A stretch of 37,203 nt of DNA from Nocardioidaceae bacterium. Lineage in GTDB: Bacteria; Actinomycetota; Actinomycetes; Propionibacteriales; Nocardioidaceae. The stretch spans positions 1-37,203 of the forward strand of contig JACCZI010000031.1 of NCBI GenBank assembly GCA_013696015.1, given 5' to 3'. The notes under the pieces are model-generated. The model made no database searches. It was not told where the DNA came from and saw only the letters and a list, made by a program, of their open reading frames with translations. Position 1 is the first letter of the stretch; every line of letters starts with the position of its first letter. The position numbers and the translations under genes are program-made. Positions 1-11,330 of the stretch are shown here, in pieces.

Positions 1-120
1 CAGGATGCCTTTGCATCCCGGCATGTCGTTGACCTGAGGCACGATGTCGGACTTCATCTTCTCAAGGCCTCGGTCGTAGTCCTCGGCGCTGCCTTCGTAG
101 GTGCTTACACGTGCGTACAT
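1..120 (-). CDS. Partial small protein (N-terminus only), antibiotic biosynthesis monooxygenase (ABM)-like; truncated by left window edge
   Basis: Reverse complement from ATG at 120 reads MYARVSTYEGSAEDYDRGLEKMKSDIVPQVNDMPGCKGIL..., open to the window edge; resembles N-termini of ABM/ferredoxin-like fold proteins. Not in the ORF track. Confidence 0.6.
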   Translation of the reverse strand, partial: MYARVSTYEGSAEDYDRGLEKMKSDIVPQVNDMPGCKGIL

Positions 121-384
121 GGCTGTCTCCAACCGTTGTGTTGGTGCCCGAGCCACTTCGGATGCTCCTCCCTTTGTGTCGAGGCGGCAAGGCATCGTGA
201 AGGCCCGGACCGAAGCGGGAGATCACCGCTGCCCCGGGATGATCCCTAACTTCTCGTCGTCGACGGTGAGGGCGGTGTCGGTGACAGCCCCACTCCGCGT
301 CGACTACAGCGATGACCAGCGCTGGAACCAAGCCCAAGGGCGCGGTCGCAGCGGTGGGCAGCTTTGTAGGTCCGAAGACCCAGG

Positions 385-1845
385 TCAGCGCGTTGGGAGC
401 GGCAGCCGACTGTACGCCGGTGCGACCTCATTGATGGCGTCGCCCATGCGGTGGATCCGCATGGCGTTGGTGGACCCGGCGATTCCGGGGGGGCTGCCTG
501 CCACGATCACGACGAGCTCCCCCTCGGCGATGCGGCCGACGTCGAGCAGGGCCCGGTCCACCTGCATCACCATCTCGTCGGTGTGCTCGACGGTGACCGT
601 CTGAAAGGTCTCGATGCCCCACGTCAGCGCCAGCTGAGAGCGGACCGCGGCAGACGGCGTGAATGCCAGCATCGGGACCGCGGAGCGGTAGCGCGCCATG
701 CGCCTGGCCGAGTCACCGGAGGCGGTGAAGGCGACCAGATAACGAGCCCCGACGGCCTCAGCGACCTCGGCCGCCACCCGGCAGATAATGCCGCTGTTGG
801 TCGTGGGATGCCAGTCGATCGCCGCCATCTGGTGCAACCCGTGGTCCTCGGTCGACTCGATGATCCGTGCCATCGTGTGCACCGCCTGGATGGGGTAGCG
901 ACCCACGCTCGTCTCACCGGACAGCATGACCGCGTCGGCACCATCGAGAACGGCGTTCGCCACGTCGGAAGCCTCGGCCCGGGTGGGTCTCGGCACCTGG
1001 ATCATCGACTCCAGCATCTGGGTGGCCACGATCACCGGCTTGGCGTTGCTTCGCGCCACCGCGATGATCCGCTTCTGCACCAAGGGGACTTCTTCGAGGG
1101 GCAGCTCCACCCCGAGGTCGCCCCGGGCCACCATCACCGCGTCGAAGGCGTCCACGATCTGCTCGAGGTTGTCCACAGCCCGTGGCTTCTCGATCTTTGC
1201 GATGACCGGGACGGAGTAGCCCTCTTCGGCCATGACGCGCCGCACGTCCTCCGCATCGGAGGCCAACCGGACGAACGACAGCGCAACCAGGTCGACACTC
1301 AGGTGTAGCGCCCAGCGGAGATCCTCGATGTCCTTCTTCGACAGCGCCGGGACGCTGACCATGACGCCGGGCAGATTGATGCCCTTGTTGTCGCTGACCG
1401 TCCCCGGGACCTCGACCCTGGTCTCGATGTCGGTCTGGCCGACCGCCACGACCCGCAGCCGTACCCTCCCGTCGTCGACCAGGACCACGTCGTCGGTGCT
1501 GACGTCGCCGGTCAGTCCCGGGTACGTCGTCGAGCACAGCGACCGGTCGCCAATCACGTCGCGCGTCGTGATCGTGAACGGGTCGCCCAGCGCGAGGTCG
1601 AACGGCCCGGCGGCGAAGCGGCCGAGTCGGATCTTCGGCCCCTGCAGGTCCGCCAGGATGCCGATGGCCCGGCCACTGGCGTCGGAGGCGTCGCGGACCA
1701 TCTGGTACACGCGTTCGTGCTCGATGTGGCTGCCGTGGGACAGGTTGAGGCGGGCGACGTCCATGCCTGCATCGACCAGCTCACGGATCCGCTCGGGAGT
1801 CGACGTGGCAGGCCCCAGGGTGCACACGATCTTGGCTCTTCGCAC
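385..1845 (-). CDS. pyk: Pyruvate kinase
   Basis: MRRAKIVCTLGPATSTPERIRELVDAGMDVARLNLSHG..., ...MVARGDLGVELPLEEVPLVQKRII..., ...TQMLESMI...PTRAEASDVANAVLDGADAVMLSGETSVGRYP; classic pyruvate kinase motifs. GTG start. Confidence 0.97.
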   Translation of the reverse strand: MRRAKIVCTLGPATSTPERIRELVDAGMDVARLNLSHGSHIEHERVYQMVRDASDASGRAIGILADLQGPKIRLGRFAAGPFDLALGDPFTITTRDVIGDRSLCSTTYPGLTGDVSTDDVVLVDDGRVRLRVVAVGQTDIETRVEVPGTVSDNKGINLPGVMVSVPALSKKDIEDLRWALHLSVDLVALSFVRLASDAEDVRRVMAEEGYSVPVIAKIEKPRAVDNLEQIVDAFDAVMVARGDLGVELPLEEVPLVQKRIIAVARSNAKPVIVATQMLESMIQVPRPTRAEASDVANAVLDGADAVMLSGETSVGRYPIQAVHTMARIIESTEDHGLHQMAAIDWHPTTNSGIICRVAAEVAEAVGARYLVAFTASGDSARRMARYRSAVPMLAFTPSAAVRSQLALTWGIETFQTVTVEHTDEMVMQVDRALLDVGRIAEGELVVIVAGSPPGIAGSTNAMRIHRMGDAINEVAPAYSRLPLPTR

Positions 1846-1857
1846 AGGTCAAGCGTA
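1846..1857 (-). promoter_or_regulatory. Predicted -10 for leaderless pyk transcript
   Basis: Minus strand TACGCT-tgacct-GTG(1845): 6 nt between -10 and start codon. Confidence 0.5.
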
Positions 1858-1894
1858 GGGGGCCGGCGGGCCGGCCGCCGGGACCAACCGACGC

Positions 1895-2704
1895 TCAGCC
1901 GAGACTTGCTCCGGCAGCGGTTCCGACGGCGTAGGTCAGTGCGGCGGCTGCGCCGCCGAGCAACAGCTGCCGCACGCCGCCGTACCACCAGCTGCGGTCG
2001 GTGATGCGTGTGACCATGGCACCGCAGCCGAACAAGCCGACCAACGACAGCACGACCGCTGGCCACAGCTGCGAGGCTCCCAGGAGGTACGGGAGCAGCG
2101 GAAGGATGGCGCCGACGGCGAACGCCAGGAACGACGAGACGGCAGCTACCGCGGGCGAGGCGAGATCATCGGGGTCGATGCCGAACTCCTCGCGGGCGTG
2201 CACCCGGACCGCGTTGTCCACGTTGCGGTGCACCTGCGCAGCGACTTCGCGAGCCACCCCCGGTTCCACGCCCTTGTCCACGTACATCGCCGCCAGCTCG
2301 GCCTGCTCCGCGTCGGAGTTGGCAAGGATCTCTGCGCGCTCGAGACCCACCTGCTGGCGGGCGAACTCCGACTGGCTGGCGACCGAGGTGTACTCCCCCG
2401 CAGCCATCGAGAACGCCCCTGCTGCCATGCCCGCGAAGCCAGCCAGCACCACCGGCTGCGTGGACGACGCAGCCGTGCCGCCCACCACCCCTGCGATCAG
2501 CGCAAAGTTGGAGACCAGCCCGTCCATGGCGCCAAAGACGGCCGGACGTAGCCAGCCGCCGGTCACGTCGGGATGCTCATGACCGATCCCCACGTTGGCC
2601 GCGGGTTCCTCGGGGCGCGTCCTGCCGACGCCGGTGTCCACCACGTCAGCCAGGCTACGTCGGCGAGGCGTCGGAGTCAGCCAAGGTTTGGCTGTCCTCA
2701 CCAT
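1895..2704 (-). CDS. VIT1/CCC1 family (DUF125) transporter-like membrane protein; true start may be downstream of the listed one because the ORF overlaps lgt
   Basis: ...VFGAMDGLVSNFALIAGVVGG...GMAAGAFSMAAGEYTSVASQSE..., cytosolic helical part, then C-terminal TM pair; typical VIT-family layout. Confidence 0.85.
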   Translation of the reverse strand: MVRTAKPWLTPTPRRRSLADVVDTGVGRTRPEEPAANVGIGHEHPDVTGGWLRPAVFGAMDGLVSNFALIAGVVGGTAASSTQPVVLAGFAGMAAGAFSMAAGEYTSVASQSEFARQQVGLERAEILANSDAEQAELAAMYVDKGVEPGVAREVAAQVHRNVDNAVRVHAREEFGIDPDDLASPAVAAVSSFLAFAVGAILPLLPYLLGASQLWPAVVLSLVGLFGCGAMVTRITDRSWWYGGVRQLLLGGAAAALTYAVGTAAGASLG

Positions 2705-3554
2705 CGTCCGTCGGCGCCTCCTGCACCAACTTCTCGCGACCTCGCGTCCGGCGGCCCACCACCACGAAGTACGCGAGCGCGATGACGAGGAGGACCAGCG
2801 ACGTCCACACGTTCAGCCGGAACGGGCCGAGCTCGTTGGCGTCGTCGATCCGCAGCATCTCGATCCAGGCGCGGCCGGCGGTGTAGGTCACGATGTAGAG
2901 CGCGAAGACCCGGCCATGGCCCAGCTGGAACCGCCGGTCGGCCCACAGCAGCAGCGCGGCGGCCGCCAGGCACCACAGCGACTCGTACAGGAACGTCGGG
3001 TGGAACGTGGCGAACTCCGCGTACTCCGCCGGGCGGTTGCCGGGCTCGATCTCCAGCCCCCAGGGCGCGTCGAGCGGCGAACCGAACAGCTCCTGGTTGA
3101 AGTAGTTGCCCCCGCGCCCGATCGCCTGGGCGATCAGGATCGCCGGGGCCAGTGCGTCGGCCATGGCCGCAAACCGAGCGCCGGCCCGCCGGCAGGCGAT
3201 GTAGCTACCCAGCGCACCCAACGCGACCGCGCCCCAGATCCCGAGGCCGCCCTGCCAGACGTACAGCGCCTGCACCGGGCTCTGCCCGGCCCCGAAGTAC
3301 AGCTCGGGATTGGTGGCGACGTGGTAGATCCGGGCACCGACCAGACCGAACGGAACTCCCCAGACCGCCAGGTCGCTGACCGTGCCGGAGCGACCGCCGC
3401 GGGCCTCCCACCGTCGCTCCCCCAGCCAGATCGCCACGATGACACCGAGGATGATGCATGCGGCGTACGCACGCAGCGGCACAGGCCCGACGTACCAGAT
3501 GCCGTCCGGCGGGCTGGGGATGGTGCCGGGGAGCAGGGAGCCGCCGCTCATCAC
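2655..3554 (-). CDS. lgt: Prolipoprotein diacylglyceryl transferase
   Basis: PLRAYAACIILGVIVAIWLGERRW..., AIGRGGNYFNQELFG, HPTFLYESLWC; multi-TM. ATG overlaps trpA stop (ATGA). Confidence 0.95.
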   Translation of the reverse strand: MMSGGSLLPGTIPSPPDGIWYVGPVPLRAYAACIILGVIVAIWLGERRWEARGGRSGTVSDLAVWGVPFGLVGARIYHVATNPELYFGAGQSPVQALYVWQGGLGIWGAVALGALGSYIACRRAGARFAAMADALAPAILIAQAIGRGGNYFNQELFGSPLDAPWGLEIEPGNRPAEYAEFATFHPTFLYESLWCLAAAALLLWADRRFQLGHGRVFALYIVTYTAGRAWIEMLRIDDANELGPFRLNVWTSLVLLVIALAYFVVVGRRTRGREKLVQEAPTDDGEDSQTLADSDASPT

Positions 3555-4375
3555 GAGGCCGCCGCCCGGCGCCGAACTCCGGCGGCGAGGTCGGCGCTCA
3601 ACGCCGAGACCGCTGCCAGACCGGCGGACCGGTCAGGTGCGTCGAGCAAGCAGCGGACGAACGCTGAGCCGACGATGACGGCGTCGGCGTAGTCCGCCAC
3701 CTCGGCCGCCTGGTCCCCGCTGCTCACGCCCAGGCCGACACCCACCGGGAGGTCGCTGACCCGGCGGACGCGCTCCACCAGCACGGGTGCGGCGGTGCTC
3801 GTCTGCGCCCGGGCACCGGTCACGCCCATCACGGAGGTGGCGTAGACGAACCCGCGGCAGGCCGCCGCCGTAGCGGCGAGACGGGCGTCGCTCGACGAGG
3901 GTGCGACGAGAAACACCCGGTCGAGCCCCGCTGCGTCCGCGGCGTCACACCACTCCTGCGCCTCGTCGGGAATCAGGTCCGGCGTGATCAGACCGGCCCC
4001 ACCGGCGGCGGCCAGCGCCTGCGCGAAGGAGGCGACACCGTACCGCTCGACCGGGTTCCAGTAGGTCATCACCAGAGCGGGCGCACCCGTCGCCGACACG
4101 GCTGAAACAACGTCAAGGACCTGCTTGGTCCGGGTCCCACCGGCGAGGGCTCGCTCGGCCGCCCGCTGGATGGTCGGACCGTCCAGGACGGGATCGCTGT
4201 ACGGGAGTCCCACCTCGAGGACATCGACCCCGGCCGCCACCATGGCGACGAACGCCTGGACCGAGGTGTCGAGGTCGGGGAAACCGGCGGGTAGGTAGCC
4301 TATGAGCGCGGCCCGGCCGTCGTCACGGCAGCGTTGCAGCGTCGCTGCGACACCGGGGGCGGTGCCGGGGCTCAC
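3551..4375 (-). CDS. trpA: Tryptophan synthase alpha chain; GTG start at 4375 overlapping trpB stop (GTGA)
   Basis: [50 protein letters not shown]...; the listed 459-aa ORF is over-extended at its N-terminus. Confidence 0.94.
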   Translation of the reverse strand: MSPGTAPGVAATLQRCRDDGRAALIGYLPAGFPDLDTSVQAFVAMVAAGVDVLEVGLPYSDPVLDGPTIQRAAERALAGGTRTKQVLDVVSAVSATGAPALVMTYWNPVERYGVASFAQALAAAGGAGLITPDLIPDEAQEWCDAADAAGLDRVFLVAPSSSDARLAATAAACRGFVYATSVMGVTGARAQTSTAAPVLVERVRRVSDLPVGVGLGVSSGDQAAEVADYADAVIVGSAFVRCLLDAPDRSAGLAAVSALSADLAAGVRRRAAAS

Positions 4376-5604
4376 CCCGAGTCGTCCGGATCTTGCAGCA
4401 GGTCGAACCAGGCGGCGGCGGTTGGCATGTCCTTGTCCCCCCGGCCGGACAGACTGACCAGGATCAGCGCCTCGGGGCCCAGCTCTGGCACCACGTCGAG
4501 CGCGCCGGCGAGCGCGTGCGCGGACTCGATGGCGGGGATGATCCCTTCGGTGCGGCAACACAGCGCAAAGGCCCGCATGGCTGTTGCGTCGTCCACCGGT
4601 CGGTAGACCGCCCGGCCGATGTCGGCGAGATAGGCGTGCTCCGGACCGACTCCCGGGTAGTCCAGGCCGGCCGAGATCGAGTGCGAGTCGATCGTCTGCC
4701 CGTCGTCGTCTTGGAGCAGGAACGAACGCGCCCCGTGCAGGACCCCGACGTCGCCGGCGCTGATCGTGGCAGCGTGCCGCCCGGTGTCGAACCCGTCTCC
4801 GCCGGCTTCGAATCCGTACAGACGCACCGCTTCGTCGGGGACGAACGCGGTGAAGATGCCGATCGCGTTGGAGCCGCCGCCGACGCAGGCGCACACGGCG
4901 TCGGGGAGCCGCCCGTACCTCTCGAGGCACTGGACCCGCGCCTCGTCACCGATGCCGCGGGCGAAGTCGCGCACCATCGCCGGGAAGGGGTGGGCGCCCG
5001 CCGCCGTCCCGAGCAGGTAGTGGGTGTCGTCGACGGTGGCGACCCAGTCGCGCAGCGCCTCGTTGATCGCGTCCTTGAGGGTGCGTGTCCCGGTGGCCAC
5101 CGGCACGACCTGCGCCCCGAGCATCTTCATCCGCGCCACGTTGAGCTGCTGACGCTCGGTGTCGACCTCGCCCATGTAGACGACGCAGTCGAGGTCGAGG
5201 TAGGCGCATGCGGTCGCTGTGGCCACACCGTGCTGTCCGGCGCCGGTCTCGGCGATGATGCGGCGCTTCCCCATGCGCTTGGCGAGCAGCGCCTGTCCGA
5301 GCACGTTGCGCACCTTGTGGGCCCCGGTGTGGTTGAGGTCCTCGCGCTTGAACAGCACCCGCGCGCCCGCGTGGTCGGAGAACCGGGTGGCGTCGTAGAG
5401 CAGGCTCGGCACGCCCGCGTACTCACGCAGCATCCGGTCCAGCTCGCTCCGGAAGTCGGTATCGGCCATCGCCGCCCGCCACGCCTGCTCCAGCTCCTCC
5501 AGCGGGCCGATCAGCGCCTCGGGCATGAACCGGCCGCCGAAGCGTCCGAAGTGGCCACCGGCGTCGGGGAGGACGCTGGGGGATGCGTCGGACGTGACGG
5601 ACAT
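4372..5604 (-). CDS. trpB: Tryptophan synthase beta chain; start re-set to ATG at 5604
   Basis: [42 protein letters not shown]..., [51 protein letters not shown]. Confidence 0.96.
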   Translation of the reverse strand: MSVTSDASPSVLPDAGGHFGRFGGRFMPEALIGPLEELEQAWRAAMADTDFRSELDRMLREYAGVPSLLYDATRFSDHAGARVLFKREDLNHTGAHKVRNVLGQALLAKRMGKRRIIAETGAGQHGVATATACAYLDLDCVVYMGEVDTERQQLNVARMKMLGAQVVPVATGTRTLKDAINEALRDWVATVDDTHYLLGTAAGAHPFPAMVRDFARGIGDEARVQCLERYGRLPDAVCACVGGGSNAIGIFTAFVPDEAVRLYGFEAGGDGFDTGRHAATISAGDVGVLHGARSFLLQDDDGQTIDSHSISAGLDYPGVGPEHAYLADIGRAVYRPVDDATAMRAFALCCRTEGIIPAIESAHALAGALDVVPELGPEALILVSLSGRGDKDMPTAAAWFDLLQDPDDSG

Positions 5605-5615
5605 GTCGGTGGCCC

Positions 5616-6419
5616 TCACCGGTGCTTGATCGCCGGGTGCGCTCCCGCCGCGACCAGGTCTGCCACCGTGGACCGTGGATTGCTGCCGCTGACCAGGGTC
5701 TCTCCGACCAGCACGACGTCGGCGCCGGCCCGGGCGTAGTCGATGACGTCGTGCGGTCCTCGCACACCGGACTCTGCGACACGTACGGCGGCGTCCGGCA
5801 TCCGCGGTGCGAGCCGGGCAAAGACACCGCGGTCGATCTCGAGCGAGGCCAGATCGCGAGCGTTGACCCCGATCACCATCGCGTCTGCGTCGACCGCACG
5901 GTCGAGCTCGGCTTCGTCGTGCACCTCGACCAGCGGGGTGAGGCCGATCGAGACGGCTCGCTCCACCAGGGCGACCAATGCGTTCTGGTCGAGCGCCGCC
6001 ACGATCAACAGCGCCATGTCGGCGCCGGCCGCCCGGGCCTCCCACAACTGGTAGGAGCTGACGATGAAGTCCTTGCGCAGCAGCGGGACGTCGACGCGGT
6101 CGCGCACGGCACGCAGGTCGTCGAGGCTTCCGCCGAAGTGTCGTTGCTCGGTCACTACGCTGATGGCCGCGGCGCCACCCTCGGCGTAGTCGCTGGCGAG
6201 GGCTGCCGGATCGGGGATGGTCGCCATCGCCCCACGGCTGGGGCTGGACCGCTTCACCTCGGCGATGATGGAGACTCCGCCGGCGCGGAAGACCGGCAGA
6301 GGGTCGAGTGCACACCGTTGTCCCGAGGCGCGCCGCTTGACCTCGTCGAGTGGCACCGCCGATTCACGCTCGGCGAGATCCAGCCGGACCCCGGCGAGAA
6401 TCTCTTCGAGCACCGACAT
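5616..6419 (-). CDS. trpC: Indole-3-glycerol phosphate synthase
   Basis: [19 protein letters not shown]..., [62 protein letters not shown]. Confidence 0.96.
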   Translation of the reverse strand: MSVLEEILAGVRLDLAERESAVPLDEVKRRASGQRCALDPLPVFRAGGVSIIAEVKRSSPSRGAMATIPDPAALASDYAEGGAAAISVVTEQRHFGGSLDDLRAVRDRVDVPLLRKDFIVSSYQLWEARAAGADMALLIVAALDQNALVALVERAVSIGLTPLVEVHDEAELDRAVDADAMVIGVNARDLASLEIDRGVFARLAPRMPDAAVRVAESGVRGPHDVIDYARAGADVVLVGETLVSGSNPRSTVADLVAAGAHPAIKHR

Positions 6420-6512
6420 GGAGTCGTCCTCCCCCTCGAGGTGTTACCTCCGGTCAGGGTATCCGCCCTCCCGACCAGTTCTGGGACGAGGGGTAGGCGC
6501 CCGGCAGCCGCT

Positions 6513-6710
6513 CTAGCGGGAGGCCGGGTCTCCCAACCCGGCCACCGACATGACCTTGCCGATGACGACCGAGAGCGGCAGCAGCGCCACTCCGATCCAG
6601 AACAACACCCAGTGTGGCCCCAGGACCAGTGCGATGCCGCCGAGAGTGAACCCGGCTAGCGCGATGAGAACGCCGGTCCACGCCGCGCGGTTCGAGCCGT
6701 GCCCGGCCAT
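6513..6710 (-). CDS. Small two-TM HGxxPAAW-like membrane protein (here HGSNRAAW)
   Basis: 65 aa MAGHGSNRAAWTGVLIALAGFTLGGIALVLGPHWVLFWIGVALLPLSVVIGKVMSVAGLG...; sits between the Trp membrane protein and trpC as is common in Actinobacteria. Confidence 0.8.
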   Translation of the reverse strand: MAGHGSNRAAWTGVLIALAGFTLGGIALVLGPHWVLFWIGVALLPLSVVIGKVMSVAGLGDPASR

Positions 6711-6750
6711 CGTTGCGCCTTCCTACCCGCTGTCTCGTATCGGGGTCAGC

Positions 6751-7329
6751 CTAGGCGGTCGGGTCACGGCCGGCGTCGAGGGCGTGCCACGGATCGTCGT
6801 CGTCGTGAGAAGCGCCGGCCGCCGCTGGCGACTCGTAGCGAGTGCCCATCACCGACCAGGTGTGACCCCTCCAGGCAGTCGCCCCACCGACGACAGCAGC
6901 GGCCACTGCCCCCGCAACGTCTACCCATCGCCACCAGCTGAGGCTTGTGCCGGAGGTCGCCGCCGCGCCGCCTAGCGCTGCCGGTGAGGCAGCCACGGCG
7001 TCGGCGAGCGCGCTGCGTACGGCGGCGTCGGCCGTGACCGCCACGACCCCGGCGGTCAGCGCCACCACCGCGATCACGACACCGACCACGCGGCGCGGCC
7101 GCCCCGACGTGGCCAGGATCGCCACCGACCCGGCCAGCACCACCAGCGCCAACGCGCCGGTGAGAGGAACCCCCCCTGAGCCGGTCACGGTCACGGTGTC
7201 CGGTGGCGCTCCTGTCGTCCTCACCGCGAGCGAGGCCCACGGGCGGCTGGCGGACCCCAGCATCACGGCACCGGCAGCAACACCGCCGAGCACGGCGAGG
7301 GTGAGGCCCCGACGCGCCGGTTCAGCCAT
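6751..7329 (-). CDS. Trp biosynthesis-associated membrane protein (Trp_oprn_chp-like); probable start at the internal Met at 7329
   Basis: [36 protein letters not shown]...; several TMs, located between hisI and trpC as in actinobacterial trp loci. Confidence 0.75.
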   Translation of the reverse strand: MAEPARRGLTLAVLGGVAAGAVMLGSASRPWASLAVRTTGAPPDTVTVTGSGGVPLTGALALVVLAGSVAILATSGRPRRVVGVVIAVVALTAGVVAVTADAAVRSALADAVAASPAALGGAAATSGTSLSWWRWVDVAGAVAAAVVGGATAWRGHTWSVMGTRYESPAAAGASHDDDDPWHALDAGRDPTA

Positions 7330-7693
7330 CGCGGACCGGCCGGATCGGCACGACGGCGGCATCGAAACAGCTCACGGCACCGGTGTGGCAGGCCGGTCCG
7401 GCCGCGTCGACTCGGATCAGCAGCGTGTCACCGTCACAGTCGAGGCGAACCTCGCGCACGTGCTGGACGTTGCCGGAGCGCTCTCCCTTCACCCAGTACG
7501 CCTGGCGACTGCGGCTGAAGAAGGTGACGTACCCGCTGCTGAGCGTGCGGTGGAGGGCCTCGTCGTCCATCCAGCCCACCATCAGCACCACGCCGGTGTC
7601 GTGCTGCTGGATGACGGCGGGCACCAGCCCGGCCGGGTCCCGCCTGAGCCGGGCGGCGACCTCCGGGTCGAGGGGGCTGGCGGCGGCTGTCAT
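7322..7693 (-). CDS. hisI: Phosphoribosyl-AMP cyclohydrolase
   Basis: [70 protein letters not shown]; diagnostic HisI motifs. Confidence 0.96.
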   Translation of the reverse strand: MTAAASPLDPEVAARLRRDPAGLVPAVIQQHDTGVVLMVGWMDDEALHRTLSSGYVTFFSRSRQAYWVKGERSGNVQHVREVRLDCDGDTLLIRVDAAGPACHTGAVSCFDAAVVPIRPVRDG

Positions 7694-9543
7694 GGCGCCT
7701 CTGTCCGCTGCCCGGTGACCCTCGAGACGGTGCCGAGGTGTGACTGGGCGACCCAGCTCGCGTGCAGTCGGGTGTAGACGCCACCTGCGGCCACCAGCTC
7801 GCTGTGCGGCCCCCGCTCCACCAGTCGCCCGGCGTCGAACACGAGCACGGTGCCCGCCGCCTCGGCTGTCGAAAGGCGGTGCGCAATGGTGACCGACGTC
7901 CGACCGGCGAGCAGTCGACCGAGCGCGGCGGTCAACCGCACCTCGGTCTGCGGGTCGACGGCACTGGTCGCCTCGTCGAGCACCAGAAGGTCGGGGTCGG
8001 CCAGGTAGGCGCGGACCAGGGCGACGAGCTGGCGTTCACCGGCCGACAGCGACTCGCCGCGCTGCCCGACCGCGGTGCGCAGCCCGTTCGGCAGCGTCGC
8101 GTACCAGTCGCCGAGCCCGAGGTCGCTCAAGGCGGCCTCGAGCTCTGTGTCGGTCGCCTCGGCACGGCCGTAGCGCAGGTTGTCCGCCAGCGAGGCGTCG
8201 AAGAGGAAACCCTCCTGCGGCACCATCACGACGTGGTCCCGAAGCGAGCTGAAGCGCACATTCCGCAGGTCGGTGCCGTCCAGGCAGACCCGGCCCTGCG
8301 TCGGGTCCATCAGCCGACACAGCAGCTTGGCGAAGGTCGTCTTGCCCGAGCCGGTCTCTCCCACGACGGCCACCCGGGACCTGGGAGGGACGGTGACGCT
8401 GACGTCATGGAGCACCAGCCCTCCGCCGGGGTAGCCGAAGTCGACGTGCTCGAAGCTGGCGGTGAGGGCACCGGGGCGCAGGTCGACCCCGGACTCAACG
8501 GGGTCGACGACGTCGGCCGGTGTGTCCAGGACCCCGATGACGCGACGCCAGGATGCGACCGCGTTCTGCGCCTCGGTGAGCACCTGGGTCCCCATCTGCA
8601 CCGGGCCCACGAACAGGGAGACCAGGAAGGCGAACGCGACGACGGTGCCGATCGAGAGGTGACCTGCCACACCGAGCCACACGCCTGCCACCACCACTGC
8701 AGCGTTGGCCAGCCCGCCGGCGATACCGGCCGAGGCGAAGGTAACCGCCACCAACCGCTGGGCAGCGATGTTGGCACGCAGGTTGGTGTCGATCGCGGCG
8801 TCCACTCGCGCCTGAGTGCGGCCCTCGACCGCGTGCGTGCGGACCACCGCAGCTCCGACCACGGGTTCGGCGATCACCGACAGCATGTCGGCCACGGTGC
8901 GGCGGACGGTCCCGTAGGCCGCTGTCATGCGTTTCTGGAAGGCGCGCAGGCTCACCATGAGCGGCACGAAGCACAGCCAGACGACGATGGTCAGCTGCCA
9001 CGAGTACACCGCCATGACCACGGTCGCAATCGCGATCTGCCCCGCGCTGACGAGCAACAGCAACCCGTTGAACTGCAAAAACAGCGACACCTGGTCGACA
9101 TCGGAAGTGACCCGCGAGACCAGGGCGCCGCGGCGCTCGGTGTCCTGCGTGAGGACCGGCAGGTCGTGGACATGACGGAACGCCTTGACCCGCAGCTCGG
9201 ACAGCCCGGTTTCAGAGGCTCGGTAGAGGCGCAGCTTCATCCAGAGCGCCGCGCCAGCCGTCACGACCACCATGACGGCGGCCAGGCCGCTGTAACGCCA
9301 GACGGTGCTGCGGTCTGCCCCGCCCGGTGCCAGCAACCCGCCGTCGATGGTCTTCTGGACAACCACCGGGATGATCGCGCTGCCCATCGTCGACACCACG
9401 GCCAGCAGCACCGTCAGGCCCAACCCGTCGCGGAGCGCCGGCGAGAGCGCGAAGCCGCGTCGCAGCACCTGCAGCGGAGCGGTCTCCTCACCACTCCCGA
9501 CCGAGCTCGTGATGCGGTCGGGAGCAGCCGCGGCGGTGCTCAA
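7690..9543 (-). CDS. ABC exporter half-transporter (TMD-NBD), canonical catalytic residues; TTG start overlapping the upstream ABC stop
   Basis: Walker [10 protein letters not shown], signature LSAGERQL, Walker [13 protein letters not shown], switch IAHRL; N-terminal six-TM domain. Confidence 0.93.
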   Translation of the reverse strand: MSTAAAAPDRITSSVGSGEETAPLQVLRRGFALSPALRDGLGLTVLLAVVSTMGSAIIPVVVQKTIDGGLLAPGGADRSTVWRYSGLAAVMVVVTAGAALWMKLRLYRASETGLSELRVKAFRHVHDLPVLTQDTERRGALVSRVTSDVDQVSLFLQFNGLLLLVSAGQIAIATVVMAVYSWQLTIVVWLCFVPLMVSLRAFQKRMTAAYGTVRRTVADMLSVIAEPVVGAAVVRTHAVEGRTQARVDAAIDTNLRANIAAQRLVAVTFASAGIAGGLANAAVVVAGVWLGVAGHLSIGTVVAFAFLVSLFVGPVQMGTQVLTEAQNAVASWRRVIGVLDTPADVVDPVESGVDLRPGALTASFEHVDFGYPGGGLVLHDVSVTVPPRSRVAVVGETGSGKTTFAKLLCRLMDPTQGRVCLDGTDLRNVRFSSLRDHVVMVPQEGFLFDASLADNLRYGRAEATDTELEAALSDLGLGDWYATLPNGLRTAVGQRGESLSAGERQLVALVRAYLADPDLLVLDEATSAVDPQTEVRLTAALGRLLAGRTSVTIAHRLSTAEAAGTVLVFDAGRLVERGPHSELVAAGGVYTRLHASWVAQSHLGTVSRVTGQRTEAP

Positions 9544-11330
9544 CGCGTCACCTGCTCAGCGGCTTGCTCCCGCGCCTGGTCATAGGCGTCGACGATGTCG
9601 CGGTAGGGAGCGGAGCGGCCGAGCAGCTCGGCGTGGTGACCTCGGTCAGCGATCCGGCCGTCGGCGAGGAACAAGACGTCGTCCGCCAGCGCGATCGTCG
9701 CCTTGCGGTAGGCCACCACCAGCACAGTCGCGCCACCCTCACCGGAGGTTCGCTGCCGCAACCCCTCGAGAATGCGCCCCTCGACCTCGGCGTCGACGGC
9801 GCTGGTTGCGTCGTCGAGGACCAGCAGCCGCGGCCGGCGCACCAGCGCTCGCGCCAGCGCCAGTCGCTGTCGCTGTCCACCGGACAGGGTCGTCCCGCGC
9901 TCACCCAGCTGCGCGTCCAGGCCGTCGGGGAGGGCCGCCACGAACCGGTCGGCCTGCGCCACGCGCAGCGCCTCGAGCACCGCGTAGTCGCTGACGTCCT
10001 CGCCGAGCGTCACGTTGCCACGCACCGTGTCGTCGAAGATGAAGGTCTGCTGGGGGACGAGCGCAACGCTCGCCGCCAGAGCCTCGTGACTGAGCTCGCG
10101 GACGTCCCGGCCGTTTAGCAGCACCGCGCCGATGTCGGCGTCCATCAACCGGATCAGCAGCGAGGCGAGGGTGCTCTTGCCCGAGCCGGTCAGTCCGACG
10201 ACCGCCACCGTACGACCGGGCTCCACGTCGAACGACACATCGTCGAGGACGCGCGTCGCCGGGTCGTGCCCGAATCGCAGGTTGCGGACCTCCAGGTGCA
10301 CGGGCAGTCGGCCGGGAACGTTGCCGACGCCGTACTCCATTGACCCGGTGGCGTCGAGCACGGCCCGTACCCGTTGCCATCCGACCACGCTGCGCGGCAG
10401 CTCCCCCAGCACCCAGCCAAAGGCCCGCACCGGGAACGCGATCACCGTGAACAGGTAGGCGACCTGCACCACGTCGCCGGGATCGGCGGCGCCGGACAGG
10501 ACGCGCTCGATGCCGAGCACGACGACGAGCAACACGCCGACGCTGGGCAGTGACTCGAGCACTGGGTCGAACACGCTGCGTACCCGGCCGGCGGCGACGT
10601 TGGCATCGCGCAGCTCGGCACTCACCCGCGCGAACCGTGCTGTCTCCTCGGTCTCGCGGCCCAGTGTCTTGATGACCACCGCGCCGTCGAAGGACTCGTG
10701 GGCGACCGCGCTCACCTCGGCGCGCAGCGCCTGGGCACGGCTGATGCGCGGGGACAAGAAGCGCTGGTAGACCACGTTGATGGCGAACAGCAGGGGGAAG
10801 ACGATTAGCCCCACCACCGTCAGGACCACGTCGGCGGTGAGCATCGCGACCACGCCTACCGCCAGCATCGCCACGACCCCGATGGCCATGGGCAGCGGCA
10901 TCATCGCCCCCCAGACCGCCTCGACGTCAGCGTTGGCGTTGGACAGCAGCTGGCCGGTGGGATGTTGCTGGTGCCACTGCAACGGCAGTGCGAGGTAGCG
11001 TCGGGTGACCCGGCGGCGGTAGTCGGCCAGCAACCGGAAGTAGACGGTGCCGCCGATCAGCCGTCGCCCGATAACCCCGAGCGCCCGCAGCACGGCGACG
11101 CCGAGGAACAGCGCCGTGACGGACAGGGCCAGCCCGACTGCCAGCTCGCCGTCGGCGAAGGACGGCGTGATGACGTTGTCGGTGGCCCACCCCAGCACCC
11201 AGGCGTCGGCCACGGTGAGCCCGCCGTAGACAAGGCTGCCCAGCACCGCGATGGAGAACAGCCCGCGCTGCTCTCGCATCCCGATCGCGAGGATCGCCAG
11301 GCCACGACGCGTGGTTGCTGGAGCGGTCAC
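9540..11330 (-). CDS. ABC exporter half-transporter (TMD-NBD), degenerate catalytic residues; GTG start overlapping the hisF stop
   Basis: Walker [10 protein letters not shown], signature LSGGQRQR, Walker [13 protein letters not shown] (D instead of E), switch region VVAYRKAT (no His). Confidence 0.93.
   Translation of the reverse strand: MTAPATTRRGLAILAIGMREQRGLFSIAVLGSLVYGGLTVADAWVLGWATDNVITPSFADGELAVGLALSVTALFLGVAVLRALGVIGRRLIGGTVYFRLLADYRRRVTRRYLALPLQWHQQHPTGQLLSNANADVEAVWGAMMPLPMAIGVVAMLAVGVVAMLTADVVLTVVGLIVFPLLFAINVVYQRFLSPRISRAQALRAEVSAVAHESFDGAVVIKTLGRETEETARFARVSAELRDANVAAGRVRSVFDPVLESLPSVGVLLVVVLGIERVLSGAADPGDVVQVAYLFTVIAFPVRAFGWVLGELPRSVVGWQRVRAVLDATGSMEYGVGNVPGRLPVHLEVRNLRFGHDPATRVLDDVSFDVEPGRTVAVVGLTGSGKSTLASLLIRLMDADIGAVLLNGRDVRELSHEALAASVALVPQQTFIFDDTVRGNVTLGEDVSDYAVLEALRVAQADRFVAALPDGLDAQLGERGTTLSGGQRQRLALARALVRRPRLLVLDDATSAVDAEVEGRILEGLRQRTSGEGGATVLVVAYRKATIALADDVLFLADGRIADRGHHAELLGRSAPYRDIVDAYDQAREQAAEQVTR

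Noticed and set aside
121-384. 264-nt gap between pyk and the ABM-like gene, checked for tRNA or small RNA
   Set aside because: No TpsiC-like motif or convincing long hairpin; treated as ordinary intergenic DNA.
451-1308. Long plus-strand ORF antisense to pyk
   Set aside because: Arg/His/Gly-rich shadow frame of a high-GC gene; pyk on the minus strand fully explains the region.
6438-6450. GAGGT-aac-ACCTC hairpin in the trpC 5' region
   Set aside because: Only a 5-bp stem; no Trp-codon leader peptide or alternative pairing found, so an attenuator is not supported.
7762-9585. 607-aa plus-strand ORF antisense to the ABC exporter
   Set aside because: High-GC antisense artefact; no recognisable domain and the opposite strand has clear ABC motifs.
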